64,000 bases of DNA from Bremerella volcania. Lineage in GTDB: Bacteria > Planctomycetota > Planctomycetia > Pirellulales > Pirellulaceae. Every line of letters begins with the position of its first letter. Within the stretch, counting starts at the first letter, position 1. The position numbers and the translations under genes were made by a program. The stretch spans positions 186,001-250,000 of the forward strand of contig NZ_CP036289.1 of the NCBI RefSeq assembly GCF_007748115.1, written 5' to 3'. The notes under the pieces are model-generated. The model did not search any database, had not been told where the DNA came from, and worked only from the letters and a program-made list of their open reading frames with translations. Shown in pieces: positions 25,301 to 34,820 of the stretch.

Positions 25301-26620
25301 ATGACCTCGCAGCATGATTTTCGTGTTCTTGTAATTGGCGCAGGACCATCCGGGCTTGTTGCGCTAAAAAACCTGCGCCAACTCGGAATTGACGCCGTTG
25401 CGGTCGACCGTAATTCGGATATCGGAGGCAATTGGAATATCCAATCGCCCCATAGCAGCGTCTATGAATCGACTCATTTGATCTCCTCGAAGGGGATGAC
25501 TCAGTTCGTCGATTGCCCGATGCCAGAGGAATATCCTGAGTATCCCAGCCACCGCGAAGTGCTGGCATATTTACACTTTTACGCAGAACGCTTTGAGTTG
25601 GATCGCTTTGTTCGGAAAAAAACTTCGGTTCTTTCCATTAAAAAACGGGACAATGCCTGGCAGATTGAGCTGCAGGAAGAAGGAAATCCCGGGAAAGCCA
25701 CCGAATCGTTCGATGCCGTGGTCATCGCCAACGGCCACCATGCCAAACCCATGATGCCGACTATTGCTGGCCAGTTTACCGGCGAGTTACTGCACGCTCA
25801 CGGCTATAAGCATCATCGCCAGTTGGAAGGAAAGCGGGTTCTTGTCGTCGGAGCGGGCAACAGCGGCTGCGATATAGCGGTCGAAGCCGCCATTCATGGT
25901 CAGTCCGCGGCGATCAGCATGCGCCGCGGTTACCACTTCTTCCCCAAGTTCATTCGCGGTAAGCCTGCCGACGTGGTGGGGGATCGGGTTCGCCGCTGGC
26001 CGATTCCACGATCCTGGCAGCGAAGACTCTCGCAGTTTGTGGTCGACTGGACGATTGGCAAGCCGCAGCGATACGGCCTGCCTAAGCCTGAGCATGGCTT
26101 GTTTGATGCCCACCCGATCATCAATTCGCAGCTTCCTTACTATGCGGGGCACGGGAAGTTACAGGTCTTCCCTGACGTTCGTTCGATGGACGGCGAGTCG
26201 ATCGAGTTCACCGACGGTCAGCGGGAAGCGTTCGACCTGGTCGTCTTCGCAACCGGGTATCAGTTGGAGTTTCCTTTTATTGAGCAGGACCTGCTCAACA
26301 CACATAACGGAGTCCCCAAGCTGTACCTGCACGCGTTTCATCCGACCGACGATACGCTGTTTGTGGCCGGCATGATCCAGCCCAACAGCGGTCAGTGGCA
26401 ATTAACCGATCTACAAACGCAGATCATTGCCCGTTTTCTGAAAGCAAAGCACGAAGGTCGCCCGGTTGCTGAGTCGTTCCGGGTCCAAAAGCAGTCCGGC
26501 GGAACAGGTATCCGTTCGCGCGACCACTTCCTGGCGACGGCACGGCATCGACTGGAGGTCGATTACTTCGATTACCGGAAAACGCTGACGAAGATCTTGC
26601 GTCGATTTGAACTGTCGTAG
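25301..26620 (+). CDS. Flavin-containing monooxygenase (FMO-like)
   Basis: 439 aa, ATG at 25301. FAD-binding [17 protein letters not shown] (residues about 9-25). FMO fingerprint FxGxxxHxxxY present as [11 protein letters not shown] (about 158-168). NADPH-binding [18 protein letters not shown] (about 175-192) and the ATG motif VVFATGYQ (about 310). WN close to IGGNWN fits FMO motif 2. Family knowledge: Class B flavoprotein monooxygenase oxidising soft nucleophiles (N or S) with NADPH and O2; FMO group rather than Baeyer-Villiger, whose longer fingerprint is absent. Substrate unknown. Followed after 88 bp by a sulfatase. Confidence 0.93.
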   Translation: MTSQHDFRVLVIGAGPSGLVALKNLRQLGIDAVAVDRNSDIGGNWNIQSPHSSVYESTHLISSKGMTQFVDCPMPEEYPEYPSHREVLAYLHFYAERFELDRFVRKKTSVLSIKKRDNAWQIELQEEGNPGKATESFDAVVIANGHHAKPMMPTIAGQFTGELLHAHGYKHHRQLEGKRVLVVGAGNSGCDIAVEAAIHGQSAAISMRRGYHFFPKFIRGKPADVVGDRVRRWPIPRSWQRRLSQFVVDWTIGKPQRYGLPKPEHGLFDAHPIINSQLPYYAGHGKLQVFPDVRSMDGESIEFTDGQREAFDLVVFATGYQLEFPFIEQDLLNTHNGVPKLYLHAFHPTDDTLFVAGMIQPNSGQWQLTDLQTQIIARFLKAKHEGRPVAESFRVQKQSGGTGIRSRDHFLATARHRLEVDYFDYRKTLTKILRRFELS

Positions 26621-26708
26621 AATCGGCGCGTGCGTTGCGGTCCGCTTCGGTCTAGAATGCAATTCTTCGATTGCACTCGCCGAATCCCTCTTTCTGGACA
26701 GCCCCAAC

Positions 26709-28346
26709 ATGATGCGACGCACCTTACTGCTTGTGCTGATGGCCCTGTGCCTGACGAGCTTTGCTAACCGAATTCACGCGGAAGAAACCAAACGCCCCAA
26801 CATCTTGTTTGCCTTTGCGGATGACTGGGGGAAGCAGGCCAGCATTTACGGCCAGTTGGAGCCTGGCGGCATCAACGACGTGGTGAAGACACCCCACTTC
26901 GATGCGCTGTCCAAGCGGGGTGTGCTCTTCAAGAACGCATTCGTGAATGCTCCATCGTGCACGCCTTGCCGTAGCTCGCTTCTTTCAGGGCAGTACTTCT
27001 GGCGAACCGGCCGCGGTGCCATTCTTCGTGGTGCGGTTTGGGATCCGACGATCCCCAGTTATCCGCTGCTCCTTAAAGATGGCGGTTACCACATTGGCGA
27101 AACATACAAGGTATGGAGCCCCGGTACACCGAACGATGCACCGTACGGCAGCGGAAAGTATGGCTATCAAAAGGCGGGCAGTTCTTTCAATCAGTTCTCG
27201 CAACGCGCGACCGCTTTGATGTCCAGCGGCAAGTCGGCGGATGAAGCGAAAGAAGAGCTTTACCAACAGGTCCGCGGCAACTTCGCCGACTTTCTGAAAG
27301 ATCGTCAGGAGGGGCAACCGTTCTGTTACTGGTTCGGTCCGACCAATGTGCATCGCAAGTGGGTCGCCGGCAGTGGCAAGAAGCTGTGGGGAATCAATCC
27401 TGACGACCTGAAGGGGAAGATGCCAGCCTTCTTGCCAGACGTTCCGGTCGTTCGCCAAGACCTGGCCGATTACCTGGGCGAGATCCAAGCATTTGATGCG
27501 GCGTTGGGGATTCTCATCGAGCAGTTGAAAGAAGCAGGCGAACTCGACAACACGCTGATCGTCGTTAGTGGTGACCATGGCCCGCCAGGCTTCCCACAAG
27601 GGAAGTGCAACTTGTACGACTTCGGCACGCATGTCGCGCTGGCGGTTGCGGGGCCTGGGGTTCATGGTGGCCGTGTGGTCGATGACTTTACGATTCTGCC
27701 AGACCTGGCTCCTACGTTCCTGGAAGCCGGCGGTCAGGAGATCCCCGAGGTGATGACCGCTAAGAGCTTGTGGCCGGTATTGAAGTCCGACAAAGAAGGC
27801 CTCGTCGATCCGGCTCGCACCGCGGCTTTTACCGGACGTGAACGTCATGTCGAAATGGCTCGCGAAGGGAACCTGCCTTACCCGATGCGAGCCATTCAAA
27901 CGGCCGACTATCAGTTGATCATCAACTTTAAGCCCGACCGCTGGCCGATGGGGGATCCATACAATCTAGGTACTGACAATCCACCAACGCAGGATGAACT
28001 GGTCAACAAGACGTTCGTGACCTTCCCGGATGACGACGCCGGTCCTACCAAGGCGTTCATGGTCATGCATCGCGCCGATCCCGAAGTGAAGCCGATTTTC
28101 GATCGCTGCTTTGGGAAACGATCGGCCGTGGAACTGTACGACCTGAAGAACGATCCGGATCAGATGACCAACGTCGCGGATGATCCGAAGTATGAGAAGG
28201 TTAAAGCAGAACTGACGGCCCGGTTGATGGAAGAATTGAAGACCAGCGGCGATCCTCGCCTGGTGGATGAGGGCAAGTTCTTCGAGACGCCCCCGATGGC
28301 AGGTCCGCTGACAGGCGACGGCCCGAAACCGAATCGGAAGCGGTAA
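26709..28346 (+). CDS. Secreted sulfatase with C-T-P-C-R motif
   Basis: 545 aa from ATG at 26709 (a second ATG follows at once); the upstream frame to 26607 would overlap the monooxygenase. Signal peptide [26 protein letters not shown] at 38-39 (FAFADDW), catalytic motif C84-T-P-C-R with SSLLSGQ, metal site [14 protein letters not shown]. The [20 protein letters not shown] block is like heparan N-sulfatase (SGSH-like) enzymes. An extra Cys within CTPCR is unusual. Periplasmic sulfate-ester or sulfamidate hydrolase; substrate not assigned. Convergent with another sulfatase sharing a terminator. Confidence 0.92.
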   Translation: MMRRTLLLVLMALCLTSFANRIHAEETKRPNILFAFADDWGKQASIYGQLEPGGINDVVKTPHFDALSKRGVLFKNAFVNAPSCTPCRSSLLSGQYFWRTGRGAILRGAVWDPTIPSYPLLLKDGGYHIGETYKVWSPGTPNDAPYGSGKYGYQKAGSSFNQFSQRATALMSSGKSADEAKEELYQQVRGNFADFLKDRQEGQPFCYWFGPTNVHRKWVAGSGKKLWGINPDDLKGKMPAFLPDVPVVRQDLADYLGEIQAFDAALGILIEQLKEAGELDNTLIVVSGDHGPPGFPQGKCNLYDFGTHVALAVAGPGVHGGRVVDDFTILPDLAPTFLEAGGQEIPEVMTAKSLWPVLKSDKEGLVDPARTAAFTGRERHVEMAREGNLPYPMRAIQTADYQLIINFKPDRWPMGDPYNLGTDNPPTQDELVNKTFVTFPDDDAGPTKAFMVMHRADPEVKPIFDRCFGKRSAVELYDLKNDPDQMTNVADDPKYEKVKAELTARLMEELKTSGDPRLVDEGKFFETPPMAGPLTGDGPKPNRKR

Positions 28347-28355
28347 GCCCCAACG

Positions 28356-28390
28356 AAAAAAGCCAGGAGCGGTGCACTCCTGGCTTTTTC
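28356..28390. terminator. Bidirectional terminator between two sulfatases
   Basis: Arms AAAAAGCCAGGAG (28357-28369) and CTCCTGGCTTTTT (28377-28389), perfect, 7-nt loop; T-run on the plus strand, and A-run read as T on the minus strand. Confidence 0.92.
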
Positions 28391-28417
28391 TTTTCGGGAG
28401 CAATTGCAGCAGGCAGC

Positions 28418-29899
28418 TTACTTGCCCGCTTCGATCTGGGCCAGCAGCTTCTTTAGCTGCTCGAACTTTTCGGGGTTCGCTTTGGCGACGTCGTTTTCTT
28501 CGCCAGCATCTTCCGAGAGGTCATACAACGTGTAGCCTTGGTTTTTATTTTTGCCTTGGCGTACCAGCTTCCAGTTCCCCTTTCGCAGGCCGATGCCGCG
28601 GGGCGATTCTTCGACCACGTAGTCGCGACCCTTGGCATAGGCTTCACCTAGCAATGTCGCTTCCAGCGGCTCACTATCGGGCAGTGCCCCGGCCGGAACT
28701 TTCTGGCCGACGATCTCGGCGAAGGTGGCACCCAGGTCGGTGGTCGTGATCATCTTGTCCGAGGTTTGACCTGGCTTCACGACGGCGGGCCATTTGACGA
28801 TGAACGGCGTACGGCAGCCACCTTCAAACGGCGTGTACTTGCCACCGCGATACGGTCCGGCTGGCAGGTGATCGCCCAGCTTTTCGACGGCACCATCTTT
28901 GTAACCGTCGTCCAGTACCGGGCCGTTGTCGCTGCAGAAAACAATCAACGTGTTGTCGGTCAGGTTCAACTCGTCGAGGGTCTTCACCAGTTCGCCGACA
29001 CACCAGTCGAGCTGCACGATGGCGTCGCCACGCAGTCCGAGGGAAGTCTTACGCTGGAAACGTTCGTGCGGCATTCGTGGGACGTGCAGGTCGTGGGAAG
29101 CAAAGAACAGGAAGAAAGGTTCGTCTTTGTTGGCACGGATCCATTCGTTCGACTTCTTGACCCATTCGTCGGCCAGGTCTTCATCGCGCCAGCGAGCCGC
29201 ATGCCCACCGGTAAAGAAACCGATACGGCCGATGCCGTTATGGATGGTGTTGTTGTGCCCGTGGCTCCAATCGAGCTTCAGCGTTTCGCGTGCCGTCACG
29301 CCGGTGGGCTGGTCGTTAGGGTTCTTGTTACCGACCCACAGAGGATCGCTCGGATCGAGATCCCGCACGCGATGGTTTTCGACGTAAACGCTAGGCACGC
29401 GATCGTTGGTGGTGGGCAACAGGAAGCAGTAGTCGAAGCCTAGTTCCAGCGGGCCTGGCTTCAGTTCTCCATTCCAATCAGGACCATCTCCTTCACCCAG
29501 ACCTAAGTGCCACTTGCCAACGACAGCCGTTTTGTAGCCAGCATCTTGTAGGACTTCTGGTGTGGTCTTGGTGCCTGGTTTGATGATCGAGGTCGCGTTC
29601 GGCGGAGCAATGCCGGTCCCGTTCTGACGGAACGCATACATGCCGGTCAGAAAGGCAAACCGCGTTGGCGTACAGGTCGAAGTCGAGCAGTAGCCGCTGG
29701 TGAACTTCAAGCCATCGTTGGCCAGCGCGTCGATGTGGGGCGTAGCAAGGGCCTGGGCTCCGTAGCATCCGACGTCACCGTAGCCGAGGTCATCGGCCAT
29801 GATCACGATGATGTTGGGCTTTTTGGTTTCTGCCGAGGCAAACGACGTCATCACGCAGGCCAGCAACAGGCCGGCCCAAACAGGCACAAGAGACTTCAT
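28418..29899 (-). CDS. Secreted arylsulfatase
   Basis: 493 aa from ATG at 29899 (signal peptide MKSLVPVWAGLLLACVMTSFASA; the upstream ATG at 29968 is not needed). PNIIVIMADDLGYGDVGCYG carries the first metal Asp pair. Catalytic C76-T-P-T-R-FAFLTG. Metal site IVFCSDNGPV, and GKWHLG lysine/His motif. C-terminal domain ends in LLAQIEAGK. Arylsulfatase A-like type I sulfatase, exported. Substrate not known. The 280 bp upstream of the start shows no gene. Confidence 0.94.
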   Translation of the reverse strand: MKSLVPVWAGLLLACVMTSFASAETKKPNIIVIMADDLGYGDVGCYGAQALATPHIDALANDGLKFTSGYCSTSTCTPTRFAFLTGMYAFRQNGTGIAPPNATSIIKPGTKTTPEVLQDAGYKTAVVGKWHLGLGEGDGPDWNGELKPGPLELGFDYCFLLPTTNDRVPSVYVENHRVRDLDPSDPLWVGNKNPNDQPTGVTARETLKLDWSHGHNNTIHNGIGRIGFFTGGHAARWRDEDLADEWVKKSNEWIRANKDEPFFLFFASHDLHVPRMPHERFQRKTSLGLRGDAIVQLDWCVGELVKTLDELNLTDNTLIVFCSDNGPVLDDGYKDGAVEKLGDHLPAGPYRGGKYTPFEGGCRTPFIVKWPAVVKPGQTSDKMITTTDLGATFAEIVGQKVPAGALPDSEPLEATLLGEAYAKGRDYVVEESPRGIGLRKGNWKLVRQGKNKNQGYTLYDLSEDAGEENDVAKANPEKFEQLKKLLAQIEAGK

Positions 29900-30181
29900 G
29901 AGCGAGATTCTTCCAGATGGGGTGAAGGGGGAATTCAGAACGGAAGCACGATGGTCTATTCTAGTCACAACTGACGCGAGATATCTAATCGATCAGGGCA
30001 CCTTCTAGGGGAGATTGATTCCAAGAGACACGTGGTGGAGTTTTTCAGCCACAATAGTAGTTGTCTGACGGACAAAAATTTTCCGGACGAAAGTCGAATT
30101 ATTGCCTTATCGTTCGACTATGGGTTGTCAGCCACTGCCTGCTGCGTGGCGGAAACTATCCCTTTCCCAGAGCGCTAAACG

Positions 30182-30538
30182 ATGAAATACATTCTTCTCA
30201 TGTACCACACCGAAGGGGTCTTTACGCAAGAAGAGCTAACCCAAGAGATGCAGAATGCCATTGGTCTGTGTGAAGAGCTGGTCGCCAAAGGACAGTTTGT
30301 GGGGGCCTCGCCATTGGAGACGATCAGCACGGCAACCAGTCTGACTGCCAAATCGGGACGCACCGAAGTCCGCGACGGGCCGTTTGCCGAAACGAAAGAA
30401 CAACTCGGGGGCTACGTGATCGTGGACGTCCCGAACCTGGACCAAGCGATCGCGATTGCGGAAAGGTTTCCGGCTGCCAAGCGAGGGACGGTCGAGATCC
30501 GCCCGCTGTTTCCGCTGGAAGGTATCCCCGTCGCTTGA
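30182..30538 (+). CDS. YCII-related (DGPF) protein
   Basis: 118 aa, ATG at 30182. MKYILLMYHTEGVFTQEE start and the family hallmark DGPFAETKEQLGGYVIVDVPN (residues about 62-83) plus AIAIAERFPAA and a terminal EIRPLFPL. Ferredoxin-like alpha/beta barrel dimer. Family knowledge: often encoded with ECF sigma factors, function unclear; no sigma factor lies next to it here. Monocistronic. Confidence 0.93.
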   Translation: MKYILLMYHTEGVFTQEELTQEMQNAIGLCEELVAKGQFVGASPLETISTATSLTAKSGRTEVRDGPFAETKEQLGGYVIVDVPNLDQAIAIAERFPAAKRGTVEIRPLFPLEGIPVA

Positions 30539-30610
30539 CGCGTCCAGCAAGAAAAGACCATGCCCAAGCGCGAGGGACGTGGGCATGGCAATGGTTGGTA
30601 GCCAGGGTCG

Positions 30611-31057
30611 CTAGCCTTGGTTTTTGAAGACCATGACCTGAACAATCGTCTTGGCGCGGTTCTTGTCCATCTCGAGCTTGATCATCAGGTCGTCGATAAA
30701 CTCTTTTTCATCCGGCTCGACAACCCCGTCGGCCAGCACGATATCGCACGCGTTGGCGAAGGCCGTTTCGCGGAGTTCTGGAGGAATCGCCGGCACGGCT
30801 GCCGCGATCAGCTTCTCAGGACCACCTCGTTTGAGGACGCCCATCAGGCGATCCATCATCGAATTGAATTTGTGCGGCGGCACATGCTGATACATCTTCA
30901 TACGAACCAAGGTGGTGACCAATGTACCTACTTCTTCGTCGGCAATGTGGCCATCGCATGCGGATGCGGCCAGGAGTGTGCCTGCGAAACCTTCTTGTGG
31001 TCCGAACTGTTCCGGAGCGAAGGACGAATCGTCTAATACATCATCGAAAAGTGACAT
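30611..31057 (-). CDS. TerB-like protein, copy 1
   Basis: 148 aa, ATG at 31057. All-helical TerB/DjlA N-terminal-like domain with two mirrored acidic loops: ASACDGHIADEEVGTLVTTLVRM (about 32-54) and CDIVLADGVVEPDEKEFIDDLMIKLEM (about 105-131). Asp/Glu residues in these loops bind metal in characterised TerB. It ends KTIVQVMVFKNQG. Cytoplasmic. Head-to-tail with a paralogue 55 bp upstream. Role in tellurite/stress response is known for some relatives; no other ter genes are here. Confidence 0.88.
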   Translation of the reverse strand: MSLFDDVLDDSSFAPEQFGPQEGFAGTLLAASACDGHIADEEVGTLVTTLVRMKMYQHVPPHKFNSMMDRLMGVLKRGGPEKLIAAAVPAIPPELRETAFANACDIVLADGVVEPDEKEFIDDLMIKLEMDKNRAKTIVQVMVFKNQG

Positions 31058-31112
31058 GAATAAGATCCCAATCGGCGGAAGGTTGGAAGTTCGCGAGAGC
31101 GATACCGGATCG

Positions 31113-31556
31113 CTAACCTTTATTTTTGATGACCATCACTTCGGCGATCGTTTTGGCCGTTTTGCTATCGAACTGCAGTTTCTCGCGCAGTCGATCAATG
31201 AAGGCCTTCTCGTCGGGTTCGACGACTCCGTCGGCCAGCACGATATCACAGGCATTGGCGAACGCTGCCTTGGCGAGTTCCTTAGGGAGCGTTTCCGTGC
31301 AGGAATCGATCAACGCATCGACCCCTTTCTTCTTCATGAAGCCGTGCAGTTTGTTCAAGGTCTTGCCGTACTGCCGGCCGTCGTATCGCTGGAACAGTTT
31401 CATGCGTACCAGGCAAGTGATCAGGCCGTCGACTTCTTCTTCGGCGATGTGTCCGTCACATCCGCTGGCCCCCATAAGGATTCCGGCAAACGATTCTTGA
31501 GGAGTCAGCTTTGAGGAACCTTCCATTCCTCCGAATAACGAGTCAAGTAATCCCAT
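31113..31556 (-). CDS. TerB-like protein, copy 2
   Basis: 147 aa from ATG at 31556 (MGLLDSLFGG); an ATG at 31580 would add 8 residues. Same layout as its neighbour: GASGCDGHIAEEEVDGLITCLVRMKLFQ and ANACDIVLADGVVEPDEKAFIDRLREKLQF, ending KTIAEVMVIKNKG. The NACDIVLADGVVEPDEK block is identical in both, so the pair is a tandem duplication. Probably co-transcribed (55-bp gap). Gap 31557-31761 shows no gene. Confidence 0.88.
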   Translation of the reverse strand: MGLLDSLFGGMEGSSKLTPQESFAGILMGASGCDGHIAEEEVDGLITCLVRMKLFQRYDGRQYGKTLNKLHGFMKKKGVDALIDSCTETLPKELAKAAFANACDIVLADGVVEPDEKAFIDRLREKLQFDSKTAKTIAEVMVIKNKG

Positions 31557-31761
31557 CGTCTGGATGCCCTTTATCGACAATTGCTTTAGTAGATACGTCG
31601 TAAGATGAGAACGATTTGGAAAAGTGATGCCGCATGAGTGCGTCGGTAGACATCGTACAAAAGAAATTATCGTGTTGCCTCAAAAATCCGGGGGAAAATA
31701 AGGGTGCAGATTCAGGCAATCTTGCTTGTGGGTGAATGTCTCCGCCGAATTCAATTCGAGC

Positions 31762-33153
31762 CTACGTTCCCAAAAACAACTGCTCGAAGATGCCCACGAT
31801 GCTGAATCCAAAGGAACCGGCGATCGCATAGCCAATGAACAAGGCATACAGGAAACATAGGAAGTACGATTTGGCTCGCGTCAACTGGCGACGATGCCAA
31901 AGCACGAGCAAGGTGATGGCGGAAAGCGTGACCAGGAGCAGACGCAGGTCGACCAGTCCCTCGATCGGTTTGCCATCTTGCACCAACTGCACCGGCTGCC
32001 AGCCAATCAAATAAGAATTGACCAGCAGCGGAATCGACAGACAGATGCAAATGTCGAAGATGTTCGAGCCAAAGACGTTCGACACGGCACCGGAGTCATC
32101 ACCGCGCATCGCGGCTCCGATCGAGAGAAACGTGTCCGGGACACTCGATGCGGCGGCAGCAAGAATCACCGCCACGAAGAAGACCGGTACGTTCAAGACG
32201 TGCGCCGTTTCGTTGGTAACTTCGACTAGCCAGTAACATGAGATGGCCGCGATCCCCGTGCAGACCAGAAGAACGATCGTCGCGGTGAGGCCGTTAAGCG
32301 GAATGTCGAACATCCCGTACAAGGCCCCAGCCGAGTCTGTTTCGTCTTCTTCATCTTCATCGGCCGAGCTTTTGATCTTCTCGACCAGCATGTGCGTGGC
32401 TTTGATGTTCTCTTCCTGCAGCGTCGCCACGATCTGCTCGGTGGGCGTGTCGTGACCGACTTCGCCCAGATGGGCATGAATCGCATCCATCGCCCGCTGA
32501 TAACGCTTGGCATCGACAAACAAGTGAACGATGTAGCCGACGTACATCCCGATGAAGACCAGTCCCATCCACCAATGCATTTGATCGTTGAACAAGAAGG
32601 CGATTAGCACGAGTTCGCAGGCCATGAACCACATGCCATCCCGGGAGATGACTTCGGGTTCGACATCCACAGTTGGCTGCGACTTGCGATAGATCGAAAT
32701 GACGATGCCGCAAAACGCCGGGATCAAGATCATGTTGTAGACGGCACTGCCGGCACACGTAGCCAGGGTGCTGCCGTACCCTTCGGCTCCGGTCTGGGCC
32801 ATCTCGGTGACGGAATCACTTTTCACGCTCATCACCGCCACGACGACGAAGAAGATGCCGCTAAACAGTTCCGGCATGCTGCTGGCGACGGCATCAAGCG
32901 TCGCACCGCGCACCGAGCCTGGTAGCCGTAGCTTCTCGCCCACCCACTGGGCCGCATCGGCGAAAGGATCGCAGGCTTGCCAGATGACGATCGAGATCAA
33001 CACGACCTGAATGATCAGGAATCCGATTTGAATGTTAAGTACCCAAGGAGAAAAGACGATCAGCAGGACGAGCGAGGCGATGGTGACGCCAATGGCAATC
33101 CAGTCGGGTCCCCCTTTATCTTCCTGATTGCTCGGATCGACATCCTGACTCAT
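31762..33153 (-). CDS. Na+/Ca2+ exchanger-like membrane protein (CaCA superfamily)
   Basis: 463 aa from ATG at 33153, after which an acidic leader precedes the first helix; the open frame starts at 33183. About ten hydrophobic helices in two halves. Alpha-repeat signatures: first half AVASSMPELFSGIFFVVVAVMS (about residues 92-113) with CAGSAVYNMILIPAF; second half AAAASSVPDTFLSIGAAMRGD with SNVFGSNIFDICICLSIPLL. The alpha repeats with SS-P-E/D and GS-xx-N-I/M match the CaCA family. A cytosolic loop (about 225-285) is acidic (SSADEDEEDETDS). Likely exchanges Na+ or H+ for Ca2+; ion specificity is inferred. Confidence 0.9.
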   Translation of the reverse strand: MSQDVDPSNQEDKGGPDWIAIGVTIASLVLLIVFSPWVLNIQIGFLIIQVVLISIVIWQACDPFADAAQWVGEKLRLPGSVRGATLDAVASSMPELFSGIFFVVVAVMSVKSDSVTEMAQTGAEGYGSTLATCAGSAVYNMILIPAFCGIVISIYRKSQPTVDVEPEVISRDGMWFMACELVLIAFLFNDQMHWWMGLVFIGMYVGYIVHLFVDAKRYQRAMDAIHAHLGEVGHDTPTEQIVATLQEENIKATHMLVEKIKSSADEDEEDETDSAGALYGMFDIPLNGLTATIVLLVCTGIAAISCYWLVEVTNETAHVLNVPVFFVAVILAAAASSVPDTFLSIGAAMRGDDSGAVSNVFGSNIFDICICLSIPLLVNSYLIGWQPVQLVQDGKPIEGLVDLRLLLVTLSAITLLVLWHRRQLTRAKSYFLCFLYALFIGYAIAGSFGFSIVGIFEQLFLGT

Positions 33154-33207
33154 GCACGGCTCCTGGAGGCGTGCAAGCGGCACGCCGGTGAGGGGAAAGG
33201 TGGGGAT

Positions 33208-34140
33208 TTACTTCAGTGGAAGGTAGATCTTTGTCCGCAGTTGATCAATCGGGGTCTCGTCTGGATTGTTCTCGTAGATCTCAAACGCACTGCAACTGCG
33301 TTGCTTCAGCTTTTTATAGCGCACATGCTGATTGGCGGCGCTCCAACCGTTGCCCAAGTGATTGTAATCCCCTAAGTGCTCGACGCAGAAGGCCTTGGTT
33401 TGGGGACAAGACCATTTTTCGAGCGGTGCCGGTACTTCGATATCGCCTGCCGGCAGGATCGTGCCGACAGTGAACTCGCACGTTTGCTTACCGATATGGA
33501 ACTTGTGGTACGCCGCCATCAGTTGTCCCTCGCTGGGCAGATTATGCTTCGCGTACAGATTCATCATCTCTCCGATGGCTCCCTGCATGGTCCCGCCGAT
33601 ATCTTTCAGCGAACAGGAACGTCGCAGACCGGCCATATGAATGGGGCCTACTTCTTCGATGCCGAGGACATTGGTCTTACTGTTAATCGTGCCGGTCTCG
33701 ATCCACTCTTTGAGCATCTTGAGACCTCGGTCGTAGTCCATTCCGATGAAGCCCTTCATCATGCCGGTCATCCAGAACATGAACCAGGGAAGGGAGCCAT
33801 CCATGTGCCAGGTAAGCTTGGTGCCCAGCCCGGACGGCTCGACGTCGAACGCAACGTTCGACTTCGAGGCGAACGGTTTCAGAAAACGAATCTCATCTTC
33901 GATGCGCCGATTAGGGTCGAGCTTGATGTGCTCGATTTCGCCGGCTCCGACGACGTCGCCTGACCACTTGTAGAGAGAGCCTTTCGAGTTCGAGTTCTCG
34001 CTGACGGTTACCTCGGCATCGGGTTCCGCGCACAGCCAAGGAGACCAGGTCGTCCACGTTGCGTAGTCGACGACCTTCTCGTAGACCGTTTGCGGAGGCG
34101 CGGCAATCTCGATCGACTTTTCGACATGGAAGCGCGGCAT
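33208..34140 (-). CDS. SRPBCC domain fused to GyrI-like effector-binding domain
   Basis: 310 aa, ATG at 34140. Residues 1-150: polyketide-cyclase/SRPBCC hydrophobic-ligand fold (FHVEKSIEIAAPPQTVYEKVVDYATWTTWSPWL, LTWHMDGSLPWFMFWMTGMMKGFIGMDYDRGLKMLKEW). Residues 165-310: GyrI-like/AraC effector-binding fold (AFCVEHLGDYNHLGNGWSAANQHVRY, SCSAFEIYENNPDETPIDQLRTKIYLPLK). The combination is a known architecture. No DNA-binding domain, so probably binds a small hydrophobic ligand. Divergent pair with no direct partner; the ArsR gene lies 133 bp upstream on the same strand. Confidence 0.88.
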   Translation of the reverse strand: MPRFHVEKSIEIAAPPQTVYEKVVDYATWTTWSPWLCAEPDAEVTVSENSNSKGSLYKWSGDVVGAGEIEHIKLDPNRRIEDEIRFLKPFASKSNVAFDVEPSGLGTKLTWHMDGSLPWFMFWMTGMMKGFIGMDYDRGLKMLKEWIETGTINSKTNVLGIEEVGPIHMAGLRRSCSLKDIGGTMQGAIGEMMNLYAKHNLPSEGQLMAAYHKFHIGKQTCEFTVGTILPAGDIEVPAPLEKWSCPQTKAFCVEHLGDYNHLGNGWSAANQHVRYKKLKQRSCSAFEIYENNPDETPIDQLRTKIYLPLK

Positions 34141-34273
34141 CGTTGATTCCTTACAGCGGATAGGATGGCTCGGGGACCCGACTTGATTCGTTTATGCGGG
34201 CTAGGAGGCTTGGAGAAGTTCCGATTATGGAATTCCCTGCTAGCTGCGTCAAAGATTTTCGCGCGGAAAGAAA

Positions 34274-34597
34274 CTATTCACAATCGAGGTCGAAGGAACA
34301 GCAGCCAAAGTCGATGCGGCGGACCTGGGCCATCGATTCATCTTTGCCTACGGCGGCAACATCGGGATGTAGCGAGTAAATCACGAAACGGCCCTGCTTC
34401 TCGGTCTGGACGACGTCCGCGTGCCGCAACACTCCTAGATGATGCGAGACCTTCACGATCTCTTCCCCCAGGGCTTCCGACAGTTGGCTGACGTTCATCG
34501 GACCGGAGAAGAGGTGTTCGACGATCCGCAGGCGATCAGGATCCGCGAGGGCCTTCAACCGACCAGCGCAAAGCTCGTATTCACGTTTCTTTTTCAT
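34274..34597 (-). CDS. ArsR/SmtB-family transcriptional regulator
   Basis: 107 aa, ATG at 34597. Winged HTH: GRLKALADPDRLRIVEHLFSGPMNVSQLSEALGEEIVKVSHHLGVLRHADVVQTEKQGRFVIYSL. Recognition helix around VKVSHHLGVLRHA. No ELCVCD metal site at alpha3, but there is Cys10 and a Cys-rich tail FGCCSFDLDCE, which could be a C-terminal metal or redox site. Could regulate itself or the SRPBCC-GyrI gene downstream. Confidence 0.92.
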   Translation of the reverse strand: MKKKREYELCAGRLKALADPDRLRIVEHLFSGPMNVSQLSEALGEEIVKVSHHLGVLRHADVVQTEKQGRFVIYSLHPDVAAVGKDESMAQVRRIDFGCCSFDLDCE

Positions 34598-34820
34598 GGA
34601 ATCTCGGATGTTCCAGGCAATCGTGGTTGGCTAGGACGGTTCGGAGAGGTGCATCGGATTGTAGATGCATTCATCTTATTTCGCTAGGTGATCACTTTTC
34701 GCTAGAGTTACTCTGCCTCTCGGCCCATATGAAAGACAATTGGTTTCATTTCATTTCGAGTTCGTCTTGCACGTCGTGTCGGTCTATGATCGAGAATAAC
34801 TCCCGTCGGACGAAACTGGG

